Origin: Martinezella calliandrae
GTDB taxonomy: Bacteria > Pseudomonadota > Alphaproteobacteria > Rhizobiales > Rhizobiaceae
Direction of reading: 5' to 3'
Assembly (NCBI RefSeq): GCF_030272695.1
Contig: NZ_JARFYN010000022.1
Span: 31,988 to 95,987 of the forward strand
Length of the DNA: 64,000 bases
The position numbers were made by a program, and so were the translations under genes. Position 1 is the stretch's first letter, and each line of letters opens with the position of its first letter. The notes beneath the pieces were generated by a model that was given only the letters and a program-made list of their open reading frames with translations, was not told the DNA's origin and did not search any database. This document shows, one piece after another, positions 42,959 through 51,175 of this stretch.

Positions 42959-43015
42959 CTATGCCATCCCGCCCATGCGCGCTATCACCACTACGAGAGC
43001 AATTGCGATATTCAT
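42959..43015 (-). CDS. Leader peptide rich in branched-chain amino acids
   Basis: The 18-residue frame reads MNIAIALVVVIARMGGMA. Seven of 18 residues are Ile, Leu or Val, with five in a row (LVVVI), the pattern of ilv-type attenuator leader peptides. Its AUG is 8 bases from the -10 box, so translation would begin at or next to the transcript 5' end, with no Shine-Dalgarno sequence. A comparable arrangement is known for the trp leader of Sinorhizobium. It is followed by a 1:2 hairpin and a terminator. Confidence 0.7.
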   Translation of the reverse strand: MNIAIALVVVIARMGGMA

Positions 43016-43022
43016 GCAGCTA

Positions 43023-43051
43023 GAGATAGACAGAATTTTGCACCACGTCAA
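43023..43051 (-). promoter_or_regulatory. Promoter of the attenuator transcript
   Basis: On the minus strand TTGACG (43046-43051) is separated by exactly 17 bases from TATCTC (43023-43028). The expected start point is about 43016, adjacent to the leader AUG at 43015. Confidence 0.65.
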
Positions 43052-43239
43052 TGCAGCGCGATCATCGTTTGGGGCGAGCAAGCGAGTGTAGTTCTGAGCC
43101 AAGTCAGACCAAGCCTGCCCAAAAGGAGATTGATAGATCATTTTATTAGTCATTACTATTTCAACCGATGGTTCATGTGGCGGATGACAGCCCGAGGGCC
43201 GCGACCCGAGTTTGCGGTCGTGGGGACATCGACCGTAGA

Positions 43240-43652
43240 ACGAAATGCTTGCCTGAAAACCTGCGCTCCCGGGACTTGCGAATACCGCGATCCACTGACG
43301 GGCGCGAACCGTTACACGATCCACTTCGAAAAAGTTGCTCTGCCGCCCGTCAATGCATTCTGGTCCGATCACCCTTTACGACTCCGATGGATTTCAGGTC
43401 GCCAATGACTTGAACCGTTTCGCTGTAAGCAGCTCGATGCCTTTTCAATACAACCCTGACGGCTCGCTCGACCTCTACCTTCGGAATACCAACCCGGGAA
43501 AGCAACAGGAAGCCAACCGGCTACCTGCGCCGGCAGGACCGTTCAATCTGACGACAAGTCTCTATGGCCCGAAAGCGGAAGCTCTCACCGGCAAATGGAA
43601 CCCGCCGCCGGTCACAATCATCCCGGCGCTTCAGCCCGTGACGGCGCAGTAG
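43240..43652 (+). pseudogene. Remnant of a DUF1254/DUF1214 protein (frameshifted, N terminus missing)
   Basis: The 3' part of a DUF1254/DUF1214 gene is recognisable. The segment LTGANRYTIHFEKVALPPVNAFWS is in one frame (up to 43366, two parts), and ITLYDSDGFQVANDLNRF through GKWNPPPVTIIP continues in the next frame. One extra base near 43367 explains the shift. The first three quarters of a normal gene of this family (over 300 codons) are absent. The left boundary is uncertain. Upstream to 43052 I find no gene apart from the leader promoter region. Confidence 0.7.
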
Positions 43653-43724
43653 CCACAGACATCGACACGCGGTGGCGATTGGGACGCCGCCGCCTGCCGC
43701 ATCGAGAGCATCAAGCGCCGCGCT

Positions 43725-44600
43725 CTACTTCTGTTTCGGCGCGGGCTTGCTTTCCGTCTGCATGTAGCTGTCGAAAATCGCTTCCATGTTCTTCTGATAG
43801 GTCTTTTGCACTTCCAGGCCGCTGTCGAACATGGCGTTGAACATCTCGGTATAGGCCGCCATGTCGACGCCAGGGATGGCGGGCTTGGCCTTTGGTTCTT
43901 CCTTCGGCGGCTCCGCGGGCATCGGGAAGTTGCGCATCATGTCCTGAAATGCCTTGGCGAAAGGATTGTCGAGGAAAGGGTTGCCGGCCGCGGCCGGCTT
44001 TTCGTGCTCGACAGCTTGGGCGCCGAACATCAGCTCCATCGCTTGGGTGAAGGGGTTGTCAAAGATGCTTGCCTGCGGTGTCGGCTGCTGCTTTGGCGCA
44101 AAGCCGATGGTCTGCAGCCAGTTCTGCATCATCTCACCCATGGACGTGTTGAGGAAGGGATTGGTCATCTGCGGCATCTGGCCGCTGGTTTCCTTGAACA
44201 GGCCGCCCATCAGCGTGTTGGCCATGACGGGCAGCATGCGCTTGTAAATCTCCTGGCCGATGCCGGTCATCTGCGCGGCCTGCGCGGCAATGGCGCGAGA
44301 TACTTCCTTGGAGCCGAACAGCCGTGCCAAGACGTTATTGCCGTCCGCAATGCCCTCCGGCGTGAAGGCCTTGCTCATATCCTCGAAATATTTGGCATAG
44401 CTGCCGGAGGTGATGTCCTGCATCACGCTCATAAAATTATAGGGGTTCGTCGCGCTGCGTTTGAACCCCGAAGAAAAGGCGGGCATAAGCGCCGCCATGG
44501 CTTTTGTCGCCTGTTCCTGCGCGAGGTTGAACTGCTTAGCCATGGCCTCGGTGGCGGCGCCGTTCTGTGCCTGCATCATCATGTCGAAGAGTGGCAGCAT
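43725..44600 (-). CDS. DUF937-like protein
   Basis: The 291-residue soluble protein starts MLPLFDMMMQAQNG, followed by AMAKQFNLAQEQATKAMAALMPAF, the DUF937 N-terminal pattern (LLDxLxxAQxG...). Many Met and Gln residues and repeated NPF(L/T/A) motifs (TNPFLNTS, DNPFTQAM, GNPFLDNPF) are notable. The C-terminal part (MFNAMFDSGLEVQKTYQKNM) looks like a phasin-type helix. ATG 44600 is behind GGGAAAGGG. Function unknown. It is the gene downstream of gshA, 134 bases away. Confidence 0.82.
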   Translation of the reverse strand: MLPLFDMMMQAQNGAATEAMAKQFNLAQEQATKAMAALMPAFSSGFKRSATNPYNFMSVMQDITSGSYAKYFEDMSKAFTPEGIADGNNVLARLFGSKEVSRAIAAQAAQMTGIGQEIYKRMLPVMANTLMGGLFKETSGQMPQMTNPFLNTSMGEMMQNWLQTIGFAPKQQPTPQASIFDNPFTQAMELMFGAQAVEHEKPAAAGNPFLDNPFAKAFQDMMRNFPMPAEPPKEEPKAKPAIPGVDMAAYTEMFNAMFDSGLEVQKTYQKNMEAIFDSYMQTESKPAPKQK

Positions 44601-44734
44601 CGAAGTCCCTTTCCCCGCAATCATGCCGCTTCAGAATCAGAAGGCATGCAATCCCAGTAGTATAGCGGGAAAAAAGATGGCGCATACCGGTTTCTGTCGG
44701 TGTGCGCCGCAACAATCCAGGCCGAATCCGGCTG

Positions 44735-46108
44735 TCAGTATTGATATTCCTCGAAGACCGGCTCGACCGATTGGTTCCAGCGGCCGTGATAGAGCATCAG
44801 CAGATCGTCGGCGAGCGTGCCCTTCTTGGCGAGAACTTCATCGAGCGGCGCCAGGAAGACGCTTTCGTCCAGGCCGTCGCCGTTCAGTCGGGCACGGTTC
44901 TTCAAGCCGGTGCGGGAAATGCCGATGACCTCGCGCGCCACATCGAACAGGCCATGGCCCTTGATACCGGCTTTCAAGCCCTGCACCGGCACGACATCGC
45001 GCAGAGCATTGACCTCTTCGAAAGTCCAGTCCTTGGTGAGCTCGTCGGCACTCGTCAGCGCCTCGTCGTCATAAAGCAGGCCGACCCAGAAGGCCGGCAA
45101 TGCACAGATACGGCGCCAAGGACCGCCGTCGGCGCCGCGCATTTCCAGGAAGCGCTTGAGGCGCACGTCCGGGAAGAGGGTGGAAAGATGGTTCGTCCAG
45201 TCACCCATCGTCGGCTCCCAAGCGGCGATCTCGCCCCTCAGCGCGCCGTTCATGAACTGGCGGAAGGTGACATGGGTGCAATCGTGATAGCGTCCATCGC
45301 GGACGACAAAATACATTGGAACGTCCAGCGCCCATTCGACATAGTCATGAAAGCCGAAGTCGTCGCCGAAGGTGAAGTCGAGCAGGCCGCTGCGGCGGTT
45401 GTCGGTGTCGCGCCAGATGTCGCCGCGCCAGGAGGAAAGTCCGTTCGGCTTGCCTTCGCTAAAGGGTGAGGAAGCAAACAGCGCGGTCGCCAGCGATTGC
45501 AGCTTCATTGACACCCGCATCTTGCGGCGCATGTCCTCTTCCGACGCGAAGTCGAGGTTTACCTGGATCGTGCAGGTGCGATACATCATATCGAGACCCT
45601 TGGTGCCGACCTTCGGCATGTAGCGGGTCATGATCTCGTAGCGGGACTTCGGCATGCGCGGCGTTTCAGCCAACGTCCATTTCGGGCTGCCGCCAATGCC
45701 GAGGAAGCGTATGCCCATGGGCTCTGCGATTTCGCGCAATGTCGCCAGATGATTGTTCGATTCTTTGCAGGTCTGGTGAAGGTTTTCGAGCGGTGCACCT
45801 GAAAGTTCGAACTGACCGCCGGGCTCGATCGAGATTGCGCCCATGCCGGTCGGCTCGCCCAGACCGATGATGTTGTCGCCGTCCATGATGGGATCCCAGC
45901 CGCTCTTTTTCTGCAGGCCCCGCAAGAGCGCTGAAATACTGGCGTCGCCGAAATAGGGCACAGGACTGTTGTCGGCGCGGAAAAACACGAATTTTTCGTG
46001 TTCCGTGCCGATACGGAATTGCTCCTTCGACTTGCTCCCGGCGGCCAGATAGGCCGTCATGTCCGAGACCGAAGAGAGCGGAGTCTGGTCGGTGGTGTCG
46101 CGCGCCAT
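44735..46108 (-). CDS. gshA: Glutamate-cysteine ligase (class II, alphaproteobacterial/plant type)
   Basis: The 457-residue enzyme makes gamma-glutamylcysteine, the first step of glutathione synthesis. Diagnostic segments are FRIGTEHEKFVF near the start, AISIEPGGQFELSGAPLENLHQTC (in parts), MYRTCTIQVNLDFASEEDM and the plant-type loop WRDTDNRRSGLLDF. Length and sequence are of the GshA class shared by Rhizobiales and plants, different from E. coli GshA. ATG 46108 has AAGGT upstream. Glutathione matters for stress tolerance and nodulation in rhizobia. Confidence 0.95.
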   Translation of the reverse strand: MARDTTDQTPLSSVSDMTAYLAAGSKSKEQFRIGTEHEKFVFFRADNSPVPYFGDASISALLRGLQKKSGWDPIMDGDNIIGLGEPTGMGAISIEPGGQFELSGAPLENLHQTCKESNNHLATLREIAEPMGIRFLGIGGSPKWTLAETPRMPKSRYEIMTRYMPKVGTKGLDMMYRTCTIQVNLDFASEEDMRRKMRVSMKLQSLATALFASSPFSEGKPNGLSSWRGDIWRDTDNRRSGLLDFTFGDDFGFHDYVEWALDVPMYFVVRDGRYHDCTHVTFRQFMNGALRGEIAAWEPTMGDWTNHLSTLFPDVRLKRFLEMRGADGGPWRRICALPAFWVGLLYDDEALTSADELTKDWTFEEVNALRDVVPVQGLKAGIKGHGLFDVAREVIGISRTGLKNRARLNGDGLDESVFLAPLDEVLAKKGTLADDLLMLYHGRWNQSVEPVFEEYQY

Positions 46109-46351
46109 GGTATTACCTTGATCTCGGAAGGGAGCCAGCGCAAGCCGCAGGCCAATGGGGAGGGTGATTGACGCGGATTGAGGTACGGTGCAAGTGAATT
46201 TCTTTCAAGAGCCGTTCAAAAAAATAGCATTTTGTGTCTGGAGGTCGCGGTGTGACAGAAGCTGATACCGGCGCGCTTGCACAAGCGTTCAAGACTCCCA
46301 ACCAACGTTCGAAATAGCCTTCCCTTCCCTTGACGACGGGAGGGCATATCG

Positions 46352-46963
46352 ATGTTCGAGAAAACTGAACTTTATCCGATCCTGACGCTGCTTCTCGCTT
46401 CTCTTGTGATCATGGGCAGCCCGGGTCCGTCCACCATCAGCGCTACGGCGGTTGGCGCCGTCTATGGTTTCCGCCGGTCGATCGGCTACGTCTTCGGTCT
46501 GATCGCAGGCACGATTGTCGTGCTGTTGGCCGTCGCGGCGGGAGTCTTCGCGATTTTACTGTCGGTGCCGCATGGCGCCTTGGCGCTTACCGTCGTCTCC
46601 GCCGTCTACATCTTCTATCTGTCCTATAGAATTGCCACTGCTCCGCCGCTCGCCGGCCGCAGCGACCAGGCCGCCACGCCTGCTTTCGCTGGCGGTTTTC
46701 TGCTGGCGGTCGCCAATCCCAAGGCTTATCTGGCGATCGCCGCCGTCTTTGCCGGGGTCAGCCTTTTCAAGGACCGGGGCGCGCTGGATGCTGTGAGTAA
46801 GATCGTGCTGCTGAGCATGATGATCGTGATCATTCACCTGTGCTGGCTTCTGGTCGGGACCTCGCTGTCCCGTTTCCTTCAGAACCCGACCATTTCGCGT
46901 ATCGTAAACATTTCGCTGGCAAGCACGCTTATCATCACGACCGCGCTCGCATTGGCGGGCTGA
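46352..46963 (+). CDS. LysE family translocator
   Basis: The 203-residue membrane protein has six predicted helices. It has the RhtB/LysE signature in the first helix region (ASLVIMGSPGPSTISATAVGAVYGFRRSIGY, in parts), where G-x-P-G-P is diagnostic, and NPKAYLAIAAVFAGV later. The family exports amino acids such as threonine, homoserine or lysine. GGGAGGG precedes the ATG. It is convergent with rsmE and divergent from gshA. Confidence 0.9.
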   Translation: MFEKTELYPILTLLLASLVIMGSPGPSTISATAVGAVYGFRRSIGYVFGLIAGTIVVLLAVAAGVFAILLSVPHGALALTVVSAVYIFYLSYRIATAPPLAGRSDQAATPAFAGGFLLAVANPKAYLAIAAVFAGVSLFKDRGALDAVSKIVLLSMMIVIIHLCWLLVGTSLSRFLQNPTISRIVNISLASTLIITTALALAG

Positions 46964-46987
46964 ACAACCATTGTCGGACGCAGGAAG

Positions 46988-47725
46988 CTAGTTCCAGTCC
47001 CCGATCGCCGCTTGGATCACCGCCATGGCCGCCACGGCTGCCGTATCGGCGCGCAGAATGCGCGGACCGAGCGGAATGGCCGTGACGAAATCAAGGCCTC
47101 GCAGCAGCATGCGCTCCTCTTCCGAAAATCCGCCCTCCGGGCCGACCAGCAGCGCCAGATGTTTCTCCTTGACCTCTGCCAGAAGCGGCAGCGGGTTCTG
47201 TCCAGCATCGCCTTCGTCGCAATAGATGATGCGGCGCTCTTTCGGCCAGCGCGTCAAGAGATCGGCAAGCTTTACCGGCTCGGCCACGTCGGGAACACCG
47301 AGAATGCCGCATTGCTCCGCCGCTTCGATTACGTTGGCCTTGAGCTTATCGAGATTGGTGATCTTGCCCTGCACGTGCTGCGTCATCACCGGCTGTAGCA
47401 GCCCAGCGCCCATCTCCACCGCCTTCTGCACGAGATAGTCGAGCCGCCCGACCTTCAGTGGTGCAAAGAGATAGTGCAAGTCGGATGGGGCGGGCTGCGC
47501 TCGTGTCTCTTCGACAGGCGTCAGCAGGATATGCTTGCGCGAGGGAAAAGAGACGCGGGCCTTCCATTCGCCGTCGCGGCCGTTGAAGATCAACAGCTCG
47601 GCGCCGTCCTCCATGCGCAACACGTTGGCGAGATAGTTGAATTGGTCCCGATCAGCCTCGATGCCGGCATTTGCCCTGATATCCGAAACCACGAACAGCC
47701 GCTGCATGCGGAAATTGGCGCGCAT
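46988..47725 (-). CDS. rsmE: 16S rRNA (uracil-1498-N3)-methyltransferase
   Basis: The 245-residue SPOUT enzyme methylates U1498 of 16S rRNA. It has the N-terminal PUA-like domain and, at the C terminus, the SAM knot with LLVGPEGGFSEEE and LGPRILRADTAAVAAM, both diagnostic of RsmE. ATG 47725 is behind AAGGGA; an ATG six codons later is possible. It lies 10 bases after the PiT gene on the same strand. Confidence 0.95.
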   Translation of the reverse strand: MRANFRMQRLFVVSDIRANAGIEADRDQFNYLANVLRMEDGAELLIFNGRDGEWKARVSFPSRKHILLTPVEETRAQPAPSDLHYLFAPLKVGRLDYLVQKAVEMGAGLLQPVMTQHVQGKITNLDKLKANVIEAAEQCGILGVPDVAEPVKLADLLTRWPKERRIIYCDEGDAGQNPLPLLAEVKEKHLALLVGPEGGFSEEERMLLRGLDFVTAIPLGPRILRADTAAVAAMAVIQAAIGDWN

Positions 47726-47735
47726 GGGTAATCCC

Positions 47736-49274
47736 TTAAATGAAGAGCGCGACCATAGCCCAATATACCGCGGCTGCAAGCATGGCCGACACCGGGACGG
47801 TGATGGACCAGGCAGCGATGATGGTCATGAAATGCGAGCGGCGCACGAGACGTCGGCGATGGATTTCGTCAGGATTATGCTCGCGGGCTTCTTCCAGCTC
47901 GCTCCATTCGAACCCAGAGGCATCGGCCTTCCTGCGCATACAGGCAATGCGGCGCGTCGAGTGGCTGGTGGACCATTCACGAAAGAAGCCTACGCCGAAG
48001 ACCGCACCGATAGCGATATGGGTGGAGCTGACGGGCAGGCCGAACCAGGAGGCGACGATGACGGTGAGAGCCGCCGACAGCGCCACGCAATAGGCGCGCA
48101 TCGGGTTGAGCTTGGTGATCTGCTCGCCAACGAGGCGGATCAAACGCGGACCGTAAAGCAGCACGCCGACGGAGATGCCGCAGCCGCCGATCAATACTAC
48201 CCAATAGGGTGCGGTAGATGTGGCCGCGCCTCCAATGACATCGAGGCTGCCACCTGGGACGACGCTGCGCACGATCGCGGCCAGCGGGCCAACAGCGTTG
48301 GAGACATCGTTGGCTCCATGCGCAAAGGACATCAGCGCCGCCGAACAGATCAGCGGCAGCCGGAAGAGCTTCCGCAGCGAGCTATTCTTGTTTTCGCAAC
48401 CGACGGACTGTGCCGCTACCAACGGTCTTGCACCGAACCAGGTCACCAAGCCGACGCCTACACCGATCGCCATGGTCGAGAATCCTGCGACCGTGTCGCC
48501 GGGCCTGAGCTGCAGGACTAGATAGGCGGTGAAGGCACCGGCCATTAGGCCGATCAGGATAGGGATCCAATATCTGGCGGCCGCGATCTTGTCGTCGCGA
48601 TAGACGATGAAGGTCTCGATAAAAAACAGAATGCCGGCTGCGATCGCACCGCCGAGAAGCGGCGTAACGACCCAGCCGGCCGAGATGGCCGCCATCACGC
48701 TCCAATTGACCATCTTTGGCCCGACGGCGGCGGCGCCTGCGCCGACGACGGCGCCGACGATCGCATGCGTCGTCGAAATCGGCGCTTTCATCCAGGTGGC
48801 GAAATTGATCCAGAGTGCCGCTGCCAAAAGCGCTGCCATCATCAGCCAGGCGATCTTGCCGCTGGTGAAGATACGGTCGGTATCAATAATGTGCGAGGAG
48901 ATGGTCTTGATGACCGGTCCGCCCGCGATCGTGGCGCCCAGAATTTCGAAGATTGCCGCCATGACCAGAGCCTGTGTCATGGTAATGGCGCGCGCGCCCA
49001 CCGCCGCGCCGACATTGTTGGCAACGTCCTTGGCGCCGATATTCATGGCCATATAGCCTGCAAGCGCCACGGCCGCAATGACCAGCGTTGCGCCCGGCTG
49101 GTTCAGCACATGGATCCCGGCAAAACTCATGGCAAGGCCAAGGAAGATCAGGCCGATACTCGGGGCGATCAACTGCTTCGTGACATGGTAAGCCGCATCC
49201 TCGACATAGGTGACCTTGTCGAGATCCTTGTCCAGTGTGCGTTTTGTCGGTGTCGCCGATCGATCGTCGAACAT
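47736..49274 (-). CDS. Inorganic phosphate transporter, PiT family
   Basis: The 512-residue membrane protein has about 11-12 helices. The two inverted PiT signatures are GAKDVANNVGAAVGARA near residue 81 and AHGANDVSNAVGPLAA near 325. It imports phosphate or metal-phosphate by cation symport at low affinity. The soluble stretch GENKNSSLRKLF-like and the C-terminal basic loop (EHNPDEIHRRRLVRRSH) are cytosolic. There is no adjacent PhoU-like (DUF47) gene, which often accompanies PiT in rhizobia. Confidence 0.93.
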   Translation of the reverse strand: MFDDRSATPTKRTLDKDLDKVTYVEDAAYHVTKQLIAPSIGLIFLGLAMSFAGIHVLNQPGATLVIAAVALAGYMAMNIGAKDVANNVGAAVGARAITMTQALVMAAIFEILGATIAGGPVIKTISSHIIDTDRIFTSGKIAWLMMAALLAAALWINFATWMKAPISTTHAIVGAVVGAGAAAVGPKMVNWSVMAAISAGWVVTPLLGGAIAAGILFFIETFIVYRDDKIAAARYWIPILIGLMAGAFTAYLVLQLRPGDTVAGFSTMAIGVGVGLVTWFGARPLVAAQSVGCENKNSSLRKLFRLPLICSAALMSFAHGANDVSNAVGPLAAIVRSVVPGGSLDVIGGAATSTAPYWVVLIGGCGISVGVLLYGPRLIRLVGEQITKLNPMRAYCVALSAALTVIVASWFGLPVSSTHIAIGAVFGVGFFREWSTSHSTRRIACMRRKADASGFEWSELEEAREHNPDEIHRRRLVRRSHFMTIIAAWSITVPVSAMLAAAVYWAMVALFI

Positions 49275-49373
49275 GCCATTCTCTAAGTCGAAATGTATGG
49301 ACTTTCGCCGCCTGGCAGCCCACGCAATGTTTGGCAGTTATACCGGCGTAATTTGTTGGGACTATGTTGCGGC

Positions 49374-49883
49374 TTACTCGGCCACTACCACGGCGGGTTT
49401 TGCCGTCATCCGCTGCTCGAAGGCGAGGATGAGGTCACGCAATTCCGGTTCACGGACGCGCTTGACCGCTTCGGCGCAGGAGACCCACTCGATCGAACGC
49501 TCGCCCTTTTCCTTGAAATTCTTAGCGAGGTCGCTGACGTCCAGCGCATAGACCTGCACACGGCAGGGCACCTGGATGCCGTCCTTCAGAACCTTGGGAT
49601 AGTTGAATGCGCCCAATGGCTCGGTTTCCACCGTGCCGCGCACGCCGGCTTCCTCAAGGGCCTCACGGGCCGCCACTTCATGCGACAGCTTGCCCGGCAT
49701 CGGCCAGCCCTTGGGAATGACCCAACGACCGGTGTCGCGGCTAGTCAGCAGCAGCACTTCCAGCTCACCCGTTTTCTTCTTCACCCGATAACAGAGCGCA
49801 GCATATTGCTGTCGCGGCGGGCGCCGAAACATCAGCTGCACATCATTTGCGATACGGGTGAGAATGGCCAATTGTGGGGGCAC
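49374..49883 (-). CDS. Nudix hydrolase
   Basis: The 169-residue protein contains the Nudix box (GKLSHEVAAREALEEAGVRG, in the G-x5-E-x7-R-E-x2-E-E-x-G pattern) near residues 64-83. VIPKGWPM just before it is the PKG motif of diphosphoinositol polyphosphate/diadenosine polyphosphate hydrolase-like Nudix enzymes. The substrate is likely a nucleotide or phosphate diphosphate, not certain. Translation starts at GTG 49883 with a weak ribosome-binding site; the next Met would lose the first beta strand. Confidence 0.9.
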   Translation of the reverse strand: MPPQLAILTRIANDVQLMFRRPPRQQYAALCYRVKKKTGELEVLLLTSRDTGRWVIPKGWPMPGKLSHEVAAREALEEAGVRGTVETEPLGAFNYPKVLKDGIQVPCRVQVYALDVSDLAKNFKEKGERSIEWVSCAEAVKRVREPELRDLILAFEQRMTAKPAVVVAE

Positions 49884-50135
49884 CTTTAGAAGTTTGATTT
49901 TAGAATCAGTGGTATAATACCATTACATGGAAAAAAAGTGCATTCCATATGGCCTTATATGGTATTTCCCCACACTTTTGTTGAGGCCTCAATAAATAAA
50001 AACATGAGGAGTCGGCCTCCGATATTCGTCAGTGACTATGCTGAAAGCGACATTGAATGCTATTCCTATGCCGCAGATGGCGTAGTCACTGCTTAGCTCT
50101 TCCTATCATGCCGGCAAATAAGCTAAATCTCCGTT
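49884..50135. other. AT-rich intergenic region with palindromes
   Basis: This stretch is clearly more AT-rich than its surroundings. It has the palindrome TGGTATAATACCA (49910-49922), which contains a TATAAT on both strands, and a second palindromic run around CCATATGGCC. A long-range inverted repeat CAGTGACTATG...CGTAGTCACTG (50030-50040 and 50081-50091) precedes the LysR gene. A 22-codon frame at 49927-49995 (+) begins just after the TATAAT but has no clear -35 box. Promoter or operator functions are likely, no gene is certain. Confidence 0.45.
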
Positions 50136-51068
50136 ATGTCTGAACGCTCTCCGCCGCGACGTCTTCCGCCGATGAACGCCTTGCGCGCTTTCGACGCTGT
50201 TGCTCGTTGTGGTAGCATCTTGAAAGCAGCTGACGAACTCGGTGTGGTGCGTGGTGCTATACGCCAGCAACTTGCCGTCTTGGAAACCTTTTTCGGCATT
50301 GCTTTGTTCCAGCGCGATGGCCGCCGGCTGGTGCTGACCGAGAAGGGCAGGACCTTTGCCGACTCCGTCGGTATCGCCTTCGGCATCCTGGCGCGAGCTT
50401 CGGCTGTCGTTGTAGCCGGTGAGCGCCGGACGCTTCGCCTCGGCGTGCCCTCGGCTTTTGCCGTCTGGTGGCTGATGCCGCGCGTCGCCGAACTGCAGGC
50501 TGCACTTCCGGAGGTCGATGTCGACATCATTCCCATGGCAACAGTCGAACCGCTGGCGCGCCATCCCGATCTCGACGCCGTAATCATGGGCGGCGAATAT
50601 CGGCCGGCGTCTGACATCACCGCCATTCGCTTCATGGAAGACGAATTCGGCCCGGTGGCAGCGCCTGACCTTGCCGCCCGCCTCGACCTTTCGGCCGGCG
50701 TCGAGGCTCTTGCCGGCGCTGTCGCTCTCTCCAGCCGTTCCGCGCCTCGTCTTTGGGATGATTGGTTCGCCGAGAGCGGCCATGCGCCCATCCGTTTCGC
50801 CCGCAATCGTGAATTTGAAGATCTTCTTTTGTCGATCGGCGCCGCCCGCTCTGGCATCGGCATTGCCATCGCACCCCGCACGGCGATCGGCGAAGACATC
50901 GATCGCGGCGCGCTGGCGGCACCCTTTGGCTTCATCCGAAGACCTGCCGGATACAGCCTCGGCATCCGCAGCGGCGATGCCAAAGACGCGGCTTTTGCGA
51001 GATTGGCGGAGTGGCTGGTCGGGGAGGGGCAGTCTGGCAATACTGAGGAACTCAAAAAACACCGCTGA
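50136..51068 (+). CDS. LysR family transcriptional regulator (GcvA-like)
   Basis: The 310-residue regulator has the GcvA-type N terminus RRLPPMNALRAFDAVARCGS and HTH VRGAIRQQLAVLETFFGIAL. The C-terminal domain (TLRLGVPSAFAVWWLMPRV) is of the LysR substrate-binding type. It is followed at 107 bases by the AdoHcyase-like gene in the same direction, so it probably controls that gene. The upstream inverted repeat may be its operator. The ligand is unknown. Confidence 0.9.
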   Translation: MSERSPPRRLPPMNALRAFDAVARCGSILKAADELGVVRGAIRQQLAVLETFFGIALFQRDGRRLVLTEKGRTFADSVGIAFGILARASAVVVAGERRTLRLGVPSAFAVWWLMPRVAELQAALPEVDVDIIPMATVEPLARHPDLDAVIMGGEYRPASDITAIRFMEDEFGPVAAPDLAARLDLSAGVEALAGAVALSSRSAPRLWDDWFAESGHAPIRFARNREFEDLLLSIGAARSGIGIAIAPRTAIGEDIDRGALAAPFGFIRRPAGYSLGIRSGDAKDAAFARLAEWLVGEGQSGNTEELKKHR

Positions 51069-51175
51069 TAGGATATGGCACTTTTTCTGCCCTATCGCTC
51101 AATCCAATGTCCATAGACAGCCCGCCATTGCCCGTGGGAGACCAAGGCAACAACAGACCGCAGCCAGGAGCATTT

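Noticed and set aside
43168..43413. 81-codon plus-strand frame in the DUF1254 remnant
   Set aside because: Only the other two frames carry DUF1214 residues; this frame is a by-product of the frameshifted region.
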